Source: Halobacillus massiliensis
Lineage (GTDB): Bacteria; Bacillota; Bacilli; Bacillales; Halobacillaceae
NCBI RefSeq assembly: GCF_900166625.1
Contig: NZ_LT800499.1
Location: forward strand, 2,769,361-2,833,360
Reading direction: 5' to 3'
DNA length: 64,000 bases
Positions 27,422-35,511 of this stretch are shown one piece after another. Positions within the stretch are counted from its first letter, which is position 1; each line of letters opens with the position of its first letter. Below the pieces are notes generated by a model. The model saw only the letters and a program-made list of their open reading frames with translations. It made no database searches and had not been told where the DNA came from. The position numbers and the translations under genes are program-made.

Positions 27422-27610
27422 AAAAAAACCAGCCTGATACGCAGCAGAAATAAGAGTATAATTCGTTATACTTTTCTTCATGCGCATCGGCTGGTCTTAT
27501 TTCTAATGCCATGCCCTGCTTCAACTGAGCAGAGTCAATTAGAATATACAGCTATTCTGCAAAAATTATTAAATTTTCTTAATTTTATCAATATTTTGTC
27601 TGATAATCAA
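27422..27610 (-). promoter_or_regulatory. Promoter and terminator-type leader of amidohydrolase-symporter operon
   Basis: On the minus strand -35 TTGATT (27605-27610) and -10 TAAAAT (27582-27587) are exactly 17 bases apart. The transcript would begin near 27575 and pass a small hairpin (CTGCT/AGCAG, 27516-27532). A long hairpin then follows (27428-27495, ends ACCAGCC/GGCTGGT), running into U7 about 115 bases before the start codon. This is an intrinsic terminator in a 5' leader, the layout of a riboswitch or attenuator. I cannot match it to a known class. Confidence 0.6.
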
Positions 27611-27626
27611 ACTTCGATTTAATTGA

Positions 27627-27656
27627 AAGAAAAAGCATCCAGCGTAGGATGCTTTT
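27627..27656 (-). terminator. Terminator of 73-aa protein gene
   Basis: AAAAGCATCC (27631-27640) pairs with GGATGCTTTT (27647-27656). It overlaps the stop codon of the gene at 27656. Confidence 0.8.
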
Positions 27657-27877
27657 CATGGCATATAGGTTTTTGCGCTGCTGCTGACCCTGCCTGACTT
27701 CTTCTCACTGGCTTCAACTGAAACGACGTCATCCTTTGAAAAAGCGACTCCGCCTTCATTAAATTTACCGCTTCCCTCATATAATTCTTCAATGATTGAA
27801 TCAACACTTTCTCTCTCAAGATTCAGCTTTACGACATGACCATTTGCCAGGGACACACTTACTGTTAATTCTTTCAC
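27656..27877 (-). CDS. Small hypothetical protein, 73 aa
   Basis: Starts at GTG 27877 with AAGGAGG eight bases upstream. Alternating hydrophobic residues in the first half (KELTVSVSLANGHVVKLNL) suggest a beta-rich fold, followed by an acidic helix and a Ser/Lys-rich tail ending TYMP. It is monocistronic with a clean terminator, so probably real. No family recognised. Confidence 0.6.
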   Translation of the reverse strand: MKELTVSVSLANGHVVKLNLERESVDSIIEELYEGSGKFNEGGVAFSKDDVVSVEASEKKSGRVSSSAKTYMP

Positions 27878-28593
27878 AAAAAACACCTCCTTCGACTACT
27901 TTCAACAGGTAGATTTATTTTCCTTCCACTTAAATCATTACCCTATAAATCAGGTAGTTAATTAAGTCCATTAACCTAGATACTGCTTGGACCTTCTACG
28001 ATGTGATTGAGACTTCAGGCCTCCAATGTTAAGAAGCGTACAGTCTCTTGTTCTTCCACAAGAAGACATGCACACCGTATACCCTTCAGGAAGTGTCCTA
28101 AAGAAAAAAGCACCTCAAAGCGGGAAGCTTAGTTTTCTCTAGATTTCTATCGGCTTTTTGCCGTCTAATGATCACCATTATGGAAATACAAGTGGTGGTT
28201 TCCTTCCTCAGAATTATAATTTTGAAAGAAGTCTTACAATTGGTCAACTTTCGTTCACTAGGTTACAATTTAGGCTATTGATTTTACCGTAATCACTAAG
28301 TCAAAAATAATAAAATTTTATCCCATTTTTGACTCAAAAGTTTTCTTGATCTTATTACGATAAAACTCCTTAACTAGAATTCTCACACCCAAGACATTCT
28401 ACAGATTATCCATACATTTTTCTCTTTCATACTTTTCTCTTAGCATATTTTTTTAGTATATGTCGAGAGAATAGATCTTTGTATAGATGCCCCTTACTAA
28501 ATATAGTTATTAATGTTTAATTTATCCAATTTAAGTTTTTATGTGTTACAAAACGGGGATTTTATCTATGAAAACCATTAAGGAGGAATGAAA
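27878..28593. other. Long intergenic region, no gene seen
   Basis: About 700 AT-rich bases. I find only weak hairpins (TCTTGT/ACAAGA near 28058-28073; ACCATT-GTGGT near 28170-28200) and no sustained reading frame. It may hold decayed sequence or an unrecognised RNA. Confidence 0.5.
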
Positions 28594-29046
28594 TTGTCCA
28601 TCGAACTAAAAGAAAGGTTAAATTCTTCTAGTCAGGAAAATTTGCGTCAGGCTGCTGTCTTGGAATTCACGGAAGAAATCTTTGAGTCAGACAACTTTTG
28701 CTCTTTAGAGATACTGACTCCAGACGAACAGCAACTGTATATCGTGAACCGAAACGACCGGACATTGACGATTTTGGCAATTTCAAAAGATATGGCTGTT
28801 ACTAAGGAAACTCTATTTACTCAAAGAATCATTTCCCTGAAAGAATGGTTTGTGGATTACAGCATGTCAGACAATACACCTCCTAGAAAATTAGAAATTG
28901 TGCTCATGGGCGGAAGGAAGTTACTGATTGAGCCAGGTCTATCGAGTTCTCAAGAGGGAAATTATAAAAAACCTGAATTCTGTGACCAGGTGAATCAAGA
29001 CTTCGAAAACCTTATTGCCGCTCTAAAGAATACGGTCATATTATAA
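28594..29046 (+). CDS. Hypothetical cytoplasmic protein, 150 aa
   Basis: A soluble mixed alpha/beta protein of about 150 residues. TTG 28594 is seven bases after AGGAGG; the ATG at 28588 is one base from it and unlikely. No signal peptide or membrane helix. Central block EWFVDYSMSDNTPPRKLEI and a C-terminal acidic helix. A strong terminator follows. I do not recognise the family. Confidence 0.6.
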   Translation: MSIELKERLNSSSQENLRQAAVLEFTEEIFESDNFCSLEILTPDEQQLYIVNRNDRTLTILAISKDMAVTKETLFTQRIISLKEWFVDYSMSDNTPPRKLEIVLMGGRKLLIEPGLSSSQEGNYKKPEFCDQVNQDFENLIAALKNTVIL

Positions 29047-29078
29047 GTTAAGCGCCTTTTAAGCGGAAATGTTATTGT

Positions 29079-29122
29079 AAGCACGTCTTTCCTTGGAGAT
29101 CCGAGGAAAGGCGTGCTTTTTT
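29079..29122 (+). terminator. Terminator of hypothetical gene
   Basis: AAGCACGTCTTTCCTTGG pairs with CCGAGGAAAGGCGTGCTT (29101-29118) with G-U pairs, followed by T6. Confidence 0.85.
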
Positions 29123-29644
29123 ATTGTTTAGAATGCAATAGATGAAAAAAATGAGGATTGGAAAATTACGGGCCAAAAGAATTTAAATATTTCAGCAACA
29201 ATCGATAAAAATTAAAGAAATGACGAGGCCTCTCCTTGGATGAGAAACCGCGCGATTCCGGCACTTTGTATGGATGATTCCGATTGGGCTCAAACCAACG
29301 ACCTCCACCCTGTCAAATGAATGTCTAAGTAAGAACGTTTCCGAAAACCTTTTAATGAATACTGTGATAGCAGTTTTTATGAGAAGTCGATAGGAAAAAA
29401 CCGGCTCACTTATTATGAATATTAAAGAGTTTGGTCCACAAATGGTCCACTTCCGTCCACTAACTAAAAAGATTATAAGCTACAGCTTACTAGGCAGTTG
29501 GAGTCAAAATGATACTCACCAATATAATATTTAAAAAGTCTGTTGAGAGTTTAAAATGAAGAATGCCTGGTTCAAGATATTCAAGAAGAGAATAAGGACC
29601 AGGCATTTTTATTATGATTTAATAAATTGAATTTCATAATTTCC
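29123..29644. other. Intergenic region with tRNA remnant
   Basis: About 520 bases without a gene. The tRNA-Val fragment at 29271-29316 is the only recognisable content; the rest is AT-rich, apart from a G+C-rich patch at 29225-29310. Confidence 0.6.
29271..29316 (-). pseudogene. 3' half of a tRNA-Val(GAC), decayed
   Basis: The minus strand reads TTGACAGGGTGGAGGTC (anticodon loop with GAC, half stem and variable loop). It continues GTTGGTTTGAGCCCAAT (T arm), CGGAATC (acceptor strand) and a CCA after an extra base. This is the 3' half of tRNA-Val. The invariant T-loop C is T (TTTGAGC for TTCGAGC), and no 5' half adjoins, so it is not functional. Such 3' fragments usually mark the end of an integrated element. 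Confidence 0.7.
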
Positions 29645-29682
29645 TAAAAAAAATAGGAAACCCTTGCAGCCCAAGGATTTCT
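29645..29682 (-). terminator. Terminator of formate dehydrogenase operon
   Basis: AGGAAACCCTTG (29655-29666) pairs imperfectly with CCAAGGATTTCT (29671-29682), and the minus strand runs into T8. Confidence 0.75.
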
Positions 29683-29704
29683 AATGAATTGGAACATTAT
29701 AAAT

Positions 29705-29917
29705 TTATTCTTGTATAGGTTCATATCCACACGCCCGAATGGCTTGTGTAAAGTCGACCAAAGACCCGGCTTCTTCATTATAAGAAATGGTCAATTTATT
29801 CAAATCGTCACTTACACCAGCTTTTCGTATCCCCCATACTTCGTTGACGGCTCCCTTTACTTTCTCCGCATCCGATGCATCTGTCATCCCTTCAATATGG
29901 AATGTGACTTCCTTCAA
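29705..29917 (-). CDS. HMA-fold protein lacking the metal-binding cysteines
   Basis: A 70-residue protein with the length and pattern of a copper-chaperone domain: FHIEGMTDASDAEKVKGAV, where metal chaperones have GMTCxxC. Here both cysteines are Asp, so the canonical CxxC site is absent; a single Cys remains near the C-terminus (RACGYEP). It starts at TTG behind AAGGTG and is the last gene of the formate dehydrogenase operon, 14 bases after DUF1641. It may be a structural or regulatory partner rather than a metal carrier. Confidence 0.7.
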   Translation of the reverse strand: MKEVTFHIEGMTDASDAEKVKGAVNEVWGIRKAGVSDDLNKLTISYNEEAGSLVDFTQAIRACGYEPIQE

Positions 29918-29931
29918 TTCATCACCTTCTC

Positions 29932-30414
29932 CTAATCGTTTTTCAACCCATGGCCCATGCCTTTCAAGAAATGCACCATTGCCGTGAGGGATCGATTGAC
30001 TTCAGGGTCTCTCATCGATTTGACAAGCCCCCACATTCCTAACTTCTCGTCCTCTGGAAGATTTTCTGTCATTCCTTTAAGACCTTCGCTTGCTCCGTTC
30101 AATATGCGATCAAGTTGTTTAGGATCGACCTTTGTAATAAAGTTGAAGGCACCGATTCCACTTTTCACTAAATCATGGACAGTAGGTTTATCAAGCTCTT
30201 CCATTGCTAAAATTCCAAGCTCATGCCGTGTTTTCAACATTCCTTTTGCAATATCAAGGAGTCCAAATTTTCTAAGCTCTTCAATGATTTCTACCATCAA
30301 GAGAATAGATTCTTTGTTTTGGGCTAATTGATTAAGAATAAGATTTAAGTCTTCCTGCTGCTTTTTTTCAGGAGTTACAAAAGTTTTATCAATTTGCTTG
30401 ATCGCTTTCGCCAT
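29932..30414 (-). CDS. DUF1641 protein (YrhD/YjgD-like)
   Basis: A 160-residue helical protein: long amphipathic helices, then a conserved central GILAMEELDKPTVHDLVKSG and LPEDEKLGMWGLVKSMRDPEVN. B. subtilis has the same arrangement, with yjgD and yrhD next to the formate dehydrogenase-like yjgC and yrhE. Its start lies 26 bases inside the 3' end of the dehydrogenase gene, so expression is tightly coupled. It is probably an accessory subunit; the biochemical role is not known. Confidence 0.85.
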   Translation of the reverse strand: MAKAIKQIDKTFVTPEKKQQEDLNLILNQLAQNKESILLMVEIIEELRKFGLLDIAKGMLKTRHELGILAMEELDKPTVHDLVKSGIGAFNFITKVDPKQLDRILNGASEGLKGMTENLPEDEKLGMWGLVKSMRDPEVNRSLTAMVHFLKGMGHGLKND

Positions 30415-33382
30415 GTTCTACTCCCTTTCTCTTGATGAATTCAGGTATGGAGGTAAAATCTTTGCGTGCCCATTTACGTTCCACCCCCACACCTTTTTGT
30501 GGTTGAGGATTACCAAAACGGTGATTGACGTCAGGAATTGGGGATGGCCCACTTGGCTCGATCACTTCCATCTTGACATTCATTTCTTTGTAATTAGGGG
30601 TGTGGGTGACTTTGTCATGATAACTACTCGTCAATAGATTGACAGCACTTTTTTCGACCATCGTATGCATAGGAAAATACAATTCATTTCCCTTGACCTG
30701 GTCTGTAACCCATACCCTTACTTCTGCTTCACCATAAGGCGACTTTAGCCGAACAAGGGCACCTGTTTTAATGCCTCGTTTCCTTCCCAGCTCCTCTGAT
30801 ACCTCGAGCCATGGCTCAGGAACTTTATGAGTAATTCCATCTGAACGATAGGTCATATTACCTTCATGGAAATGTTCCAATATACGTCCATTGTTCAGAT
30901 GGAGATCGTATTCCTCACCAGGCTCAAATGGCGGAGTCCATTCCACTGGGAATAATCGTGCCTTTCCATCTTCGAAACCGAATTTTTCCTCGAAAAGCAA
31001 GGGAGTGTCTGTCCCGTCTTTATCAACAGGCCACAACTGACTGTTCCAACCATCGAGACGTTCATAACTGACACCAGAAAAGATCGGAGCTAGTTTCGCG
31101 GCTTCTGCCATGATTTCTCCAGGATGTTCGTAGTTCCAATCTGCACCTAGTGTATTTGCGAATTCCTGAAAAATCTGCCAGTCTGGTTTGCTTTCCCCAA
31201 GGGGTTCAAATACTTTGTGAAAACGTTGAATTCTTCTTTCCGTATTTGTAAAGGTACCATCCTTCTCTAGACTTGGAGCTGCAGGTAAAACGACATCAGC
31301 GAACTGGGCAGTCTTCGAGAAAAAGATATCCTGGACCACAAAGAAATCTAGTTTTTCAAAAGCTTTGTTAACATAATTTAGATTGGAATCCACTATTCCC
31401 ATTTCTTCACCGAAAAGATACATAGCTTTCACTTTCCCATCATGAATCGCCTCGACTACCTCATGGTTGTTGTAACCAGGCTCCTTTGGTAAAGTAGTTC
31501 CCCAGGCTTTTTCATATTTAGCACGGATTCGATCATCCTCAATGGATTCATAACCAGGGAACCATTCGGGCATGGTACCGAAATCACTGGCTCCTTGAAC
31601 ATTATTATGGCCGCGCAGAGGATATGCGCCTGTTCCGGGTTTTCCATAATTCCCTGTTACAAGGAGTAAGTTCGATATAGCTGTACTCGTATCAGTACCG
31701 CCTATATGTTGAGTTACACCCATAGCCCAAAGAGCACACATGCTTTTTGCTTCATGAATGATTGTTGCTACTTTTATTAAGAGCTCTTTGCTCAGACCTG
31801 TTTTTTCTTCGGCATACTCCAATGTATAAAGTTCCAAGGAGTCCACGAATCCTTGGAAATGATTGACCCGTTGGTCGATAAATGCTTTGTCATGCCAGTC
31901 TTGGTCAATGATATATTTTGCAATAGCATTCAACCATACTAAGTCAGTCCCAGGTTTCGGACTTATGAATAAATCTGCACGTTTAGCCAGTTCGTTTTCC
32001 CGCAAATCAAAGACGATTAATTTTTGATTAAAAAGCTTATTCGCCCGTTTTACTCTTGTTGCTAAAACAGGGTGGGACTCTGCAGGGTTAGCTCCGACTA
32101 CTAACACCAGATCTGAACTTTCGATATCCCCGATCGTTCCAGAATCCCCTCCTATGCCAACTGTCCGCATTAATCCCGTTGAAGCAGGGGTTTGGCAATA
32201 GCGCGAACAATTGTCTATATTGTTCGTGCCAAAAACACTACGCGCCAACTTTTGAAATAAAAAGTTCTCCTCATTCGAACATTTCGATGATGAGATAAAT
32301 CCAATAGCATCGTTTCCATTCGTCTCTTTAATGTCTGTCATTTTAGAAGCCATCAATGAGAGAGCCTCTTCCCAGGACGCCTCGACGAATTTATCACCTT
32401 TACGAATCAAAGGGGTAGTCAACCTTTCTTCACTATTAACAAAATCCCAGCCGAATTTACCTTTTACACATGTAGAGATTCCATTGGCAGGAGCAGCAGG
32501 ATCAGGCTGGATTTTTAATATTTCCCGATCCTTTGTCCATACTTCAAAACTGCAGCCAACTCCGCAATAAGTGCATACGGTCTTCGTCCTATCTATACGA
32601 TCCTTGCGCATGGTTGCTTCAATATTTGAAATCGTTAATATTTCCCGATACCCCGGTTCAACTTCTTTTGTCAAATTGATCATAGGTTCGAGCACATCAT
32701 TCGGAATGCCTGTCATGTAACCAGCTTTTCCAAGCATTGATTTTTCCATCAAGGCATTACATGGACATACAGAAACACAATGCCCACAAGAAACACAAGA
32801 TGACTGATCGATTGGCACATCGTCATCCCATATCACTCGAGGCTGCTTCCGTTCCCAATCAATGGTCAAAACTTCACTGACTTGAAGATCTTGGCAAGCT
32901 TCTACACATAGTCCGCAAAGAATACACTGATCAGGTTCATATCGATAGAAAGGATGAGAATGATCTGCAGGATAAGGTTTCTCTCTAAACACGTAATCCT
33001 GGTGCTCGATCTCTAAATATTCAGCCGCATTATGAACTTCACAGTTACCATTATTGTTATCACACACCGTACAGTAGAGTTCATGATTTTCAAGAATACG
33101 TGACATCGCCTCGTGTTGGGATTGTTGAACTTTTTCCGAATGGGTTTTTACAATCATCCCATCCTCCACTATAGTTGCACACGCCCTTTTCAATTCACCA
33201 TCAATTTCTATAAAACATGTATCACACGTTTGGATGACACCAATACCCAGGTCGGGTTGGGTTGAACAAATGCCAGGAACATAGACACCGTATTTTCTAA
33301 CCGCTTCAAACACTGTCTGTGCAGGGTTAACCATATATTCCTTTTCATTAATGTTTATCGTCAATTTCTTATCTATGGGCAA
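30389..33382 (-). CDS. Formate dehydrogenase alpha subunit, NuoG-like fusion (YjgC/YrhE type)
   Basis: A 997-residue molybdo/tungsto-bis-MGD oxidoreductase. Order: N-terminal 2Fe-2S domain (CSTQ...CDTC...C), His/Cys cluster (CTVCDNNNGNC), two 4Fe-4S ferredoxin clusters (CILCGLCVEAC, CVSCGHCVSVC), then the 4Fe-4S motif of the catalytic domain (CTYCGVGCSFEV). The active-site Cys is in SRYCQTPAS; classic formate dehydrogenases have Cys/Sec-His here, but this one has Cys-Gln, as I remember for YjgC-type proteins. The C-terminus is the molydopterin-binding domain. It starts at TTG. Formate oxidation is the usual annotation; the physiological substrate of this subgroup is not firmly proved. Confidence 0.9.
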   Translation of the reverse strand: MPIDKKLTININEKEYMVNPAQTVFEAVRKYGVYVPGICSTQPDLGIGVIQTCDTCFIEIDGELKRACATIVEDGMIVKTHSEKVQQSQHEAMSRILENHELYCTVCDNNNGNCEVHNAAEYLEIEHQDYVFREKPYPADHSHPFYRYEPDQCILCGLCVEACQDLQVSEVLTIDWERKQPRVIWDDDVPIDQSSCVSCGHCVSVCPCNALMEKSMLGKAGYMTGIPNDVLEPMINLTKEVEPGYREILTISNIEATMRKDRIDRTKTVCTYCGVGCSFEVWTKDREILKIQPDPAAPANGISTCVKGKFGWDFVNSEERLTTPLIRKGDKFVEASWEEALSLMASKMTDIKETNGNDAIGFISSSKCSNEENFLFQKLARSVFGTNNIDNCSRYCQTPASTGLMRTVGIGGDSGTIGDIESSDLVLVVGANPAESHPVLATRVKRANKLFNQKLIVFDLRENELAKRADLFISPKPGTDLVWLNAIAKYIIDQDWHDKAFIDQRVNHFQGFVDSLELYTLEYAEEKTGLSKELLIKVATIIHEAKSMCALWAMGVTQHIGGTDTSTAISNLLLVTGNYGKPGTGAYPLRGHNNVQGASDFGTMPEWFPGYESIEDDRIRAKYEKAWGTTLPKEPGYNNHEVVEAIHDGKVKAMYLFGEEMGIVDSNLNYVNKAFEKLDFFVVQDIFFSKTAQFADVVLPAAPSLEKDGTFTNTERRIQRFHKVFEPLGESKPDWQIFQEFANTLGADWNYEHPGEIMAEAAKLAPIFSGVSYERLDGWNSQLWPVDKDGTDTPLLFEEKFGFEDGKARLFPVEWTPPFEPGEEYDLHLNNGRILEHFHEGNMTYRSDGITHKVPEPWLEVSEELGRKRGIKTGALVRLKSPYGEAEVRVWVTDQVKGNELYFPMHTMVEKSAVNLLTSSYHDKVTHTPNYKEMNVKMEVIEPSGPSPIPDVNHRFGNPQPQKGVGVERKWARKDFTSIPEFIKRKGVEHGESDQAN

Positions 33383-33889
33383 AACACGACACCGCCTTAA
33401 AAAATGTTAGCTTATGTTTTGTCTTTATTGGTGGATTTATACAAATTAAAAATGTATGCGGTTCAGCTTCTAGCTTACTTTTTTTGTACTAATCTTCATG
33501 GAATGTATTTATTACAACGACGTTTAAAAGAAGAGCTTCAGCAATTGCCCCATTCCTAGAATTATATAATTCTCAATCTAAGAAATATAAAACGGATACA
33601 ATATTAAGCGAGACGTCTCTAAGAGGAAATACTGATTGCGCAATAATAAAATTCTGAAAAAGTTGGTTTCGTTCTGATTCTGTTAAAGCTCCCTTTACTT
33701 GAAAGTTACAGGGGATTATTGCAAATTACAGTGATAAACGCTGTATTAATTTGAGAGCTATTTTTCGTAAGAATCTAATTGCTAAACAAATTTGTTGCTA
33801 TATGAAAAACCATACAAATAAAAAGCACCCCAACTACGGAAGAAGGATATAATCGATTAAAATAACTTTTATGAAACCTTTATGAATAA
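33383..33889. other. Intergenic, no gene seen
   Basis: About 500 AT-rich bases that should contain the promoter of the formate dehydrogenase operon. No coding frame or strong hairpin is apparent. Confidence 0.55.
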
Positions 33890-34361
33890 TTAGGTATTGT
33901 GTTTACGAAACTTGTATGTTTTGACTAACTTATAGAACAAATAAGTAACGTAATAAGGTATCAGATATGAAATAAAAGTAAAAAAGATATTCCACCCATT
34001 ACCATATATGACCCTTCCATACAGGAGGAGCAATAGCTCCAAAAATGTTGTTCCAAATGAAAAAAGAAGAATCCAATACCATGTTTTTTTATACTCCTTA
34101 ATAAAAAATATCATATAACTTGAAAAAACTGGATATAAACCTAAAATAAACGGAAGTGTTGAAAGAGATTTTATATCAAATACCGGCAACAATACCCAAA
34201 ATCAAAACTCATTTCCTAAGATATTTATAGTAAAAGATAGAAGTACAACAAAAGGTGTGATAATTTGTACAATGTTTCTTTCTCGCTTATATAACCAAAT
34301 ACAAAATAGCCAAGGCATAATAAAACCACTTATTAGATTTACAACTATTTTAATCACCCTT
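33890..34361 (-). pseudogene. CBO0543-like membrane protein gene with in-frame stop
   Basis: The minus-strand frame reads ISGFIMPWLFCIWLYKRE, then NILGNEF, a TGA (34202-34204), then FWVLLPVFDIKSLSTLP and a further 95 residues with three helices, ending KFRKHNT. Both parts join in one frame and together resemble the small multi-helix CBO0543 family. The stop therefore interrupts a once-complete gene of about 155 codons. Downstream translation could restart at a TTG (34192) but no good ribosome site is seen. The 5' limit is uncertain. Confidence 0.6.
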
Positions 34362-34862
34362 ATATATGATGTACTTATAATTGATGGTCAATAGTATGGC
34401 CCAAACAGAGTCGAGCCAGACCTTAGTGTGTCTTTAACTTTGGCGCCCGTAATATATGATTAATTTAGTTCCATTATCCATCAGGTTTTCTTTTTTTGTT
34501 CTACATCATAAATGTCTTCATCATCCAATAATTTTCCCACATATCATAAGTCTCTTCCCAATCTCTTTGTTTTTCGTGCCAATTCATCCGTATTTTACAT
34601 TTTACAGTCGTATTTATTCGTTAAATTCATTTAGAATTAAATAAACACCTTCAATTATTCAGTATGCCATTCAGCTAAATTATCGAATCATATCTGTGGC
34701 AATATTCATCTAGAATTTAACTAATTGGTTCAAGGAATTGATTTAAAACAGGTTTACAATTAAAGTCAGCACCTATGGTTTTCTGCTTTGGATGTGTAAT
34801 GAATGATTTTTCTTAAGTTTGGAACAATACCCTTTGATTAAATCAATAAGGAGGGGACCAAA
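34362..34862. other. Intergenic, no gene seen
   Basis: About 500 AT-rich bases before the spore cluster. It should hold the cluster's promoter; I could not find a convincing sigma-K or sigma-G pair. Confidence 0.5.
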
Positions 34863-35108
34863 ATGGATATTCGAAAATTAGCGGATCACGAGTCCTTGGA
34901 TCTACATGAAGTTATTAATTTTAAGACCCTGTGTTTAGCAAAATCAAAACTTATGCAAGGAGTGGTTTTTGATCAGGAATTGAGAGCATTAATGCAAAAG
35001 GATGTTGAACAATCTATTCAAGCGCTTGGAGAATTACAGGCAATCTATAACCGAGCACCTTTTGAAGCTCCTATTCCTCAAAGCCGACCAACACCAATAA
35101 TAAATTGA
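34863..35108 (+). CDS. yraG: YraG-like spore coat protein
   Basis: An 81-residue protein with the CotF-like small-subunit pattern: LDLHEVINFKTLCLAKSKLMQG, then a helix with LMQKDVEQSIQALGELQ and a Pro-rich tail. AGGAGGGG precedes the ATG. It opens a five-gene cluster whose order and lengths (81, 122, 378, about 64, 101) match B. subtilis yraG-yraF-adhB-yraE-yraD (80, 122, 378, 65, 99). This gene resembles YraE below; the two are paralogues. It is expected in the developing spore. Confidence 0.8.
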   Translation: MDIRKLADHESLDLHEVINFKTLCLAKSKLMQGVVFDQELRALMQKDVEQSIQALGELQAIYNRAPFEAPIPQSRPTPIIN

Positions 35109-35124
35109 AAGGAAGTAAAATTCA

Positions 35125-35493
35125 TTGAATAATGACTATTTAGACCCTATAAACTCATTACATGTACCTGAGCTAGCTGACACCACATTTGCCATGGATT
35201 TCCTCCTACGTGCCAAAGAAGGTGTGCGAAATACCGCTGTTGCATTAACCGAATCTGCATCCCCTGAAGTTAGAGAACTGTTACGAAACCAGTTAATGCA
35301 AGGTATTGCCATGCACCAAGAAATTACAGAACTTATGATTGACAAAAAATGGTTCCATCCAAATGAACTAAGTGAACAGTATAAACTAGATCAACTTTCT
35401 GCCAATAACACATTGATGATGGGTAAAATGAATCTATTTCCTGTTAATAACAATAGAAAAGGTATGTTTGATCGGACACCTGATGAACACTAA
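35125..35493 (+). CDS. yraF: YraF-like spore coat protein, CotF family
   Basis: A 122-residue helical protein with the CotF signature: [24 protein letters not shown]-like first helix pair, [23 protein letters not shown] and a Trp-Phe-His-Pro turn (KKWFHPNE). Starts at TTG 35125, nine bases after AAAGGAAG. It is the larger partner of the small protein before it, and a paralogue of YraD below. Confidence 0.82.
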   Translation: MNNDYLDPINSLHVPELADTTFAMDFLLRAKEGVRNTAVALTESASPEVRELLRNQLMQGIAMHQEITELMIDKKWFHPNELSEQYKLDQLSANNTLMMGKMNLFPVNNNRKGMFDRTPDEH

Positions 35494-35511
35494 CACTGGA
35501 GGCTGTATAGC

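Noticed and set aside
27309-27524. A 72-codon N-terminal extension of the amidohydrolase.
   Set aside because: It covers the terminator hairpin and U-run, whereas ATG 27308 has a good ribosome site and matches the family's start.
30389-33382. Selenocysteine in the formate dehydrogenase.
   Set aside because: The active-site residue is an encoded Cys and the frame is open throughout.
33890-34361. Reading the TGA at 34202 as selenocysteine or tryptophan.
   Set aside because: No SECIS-like element or other Sec genes are visible, the position is not a Cys/Sec site, and ordinary genes in the window use TGA as stop.
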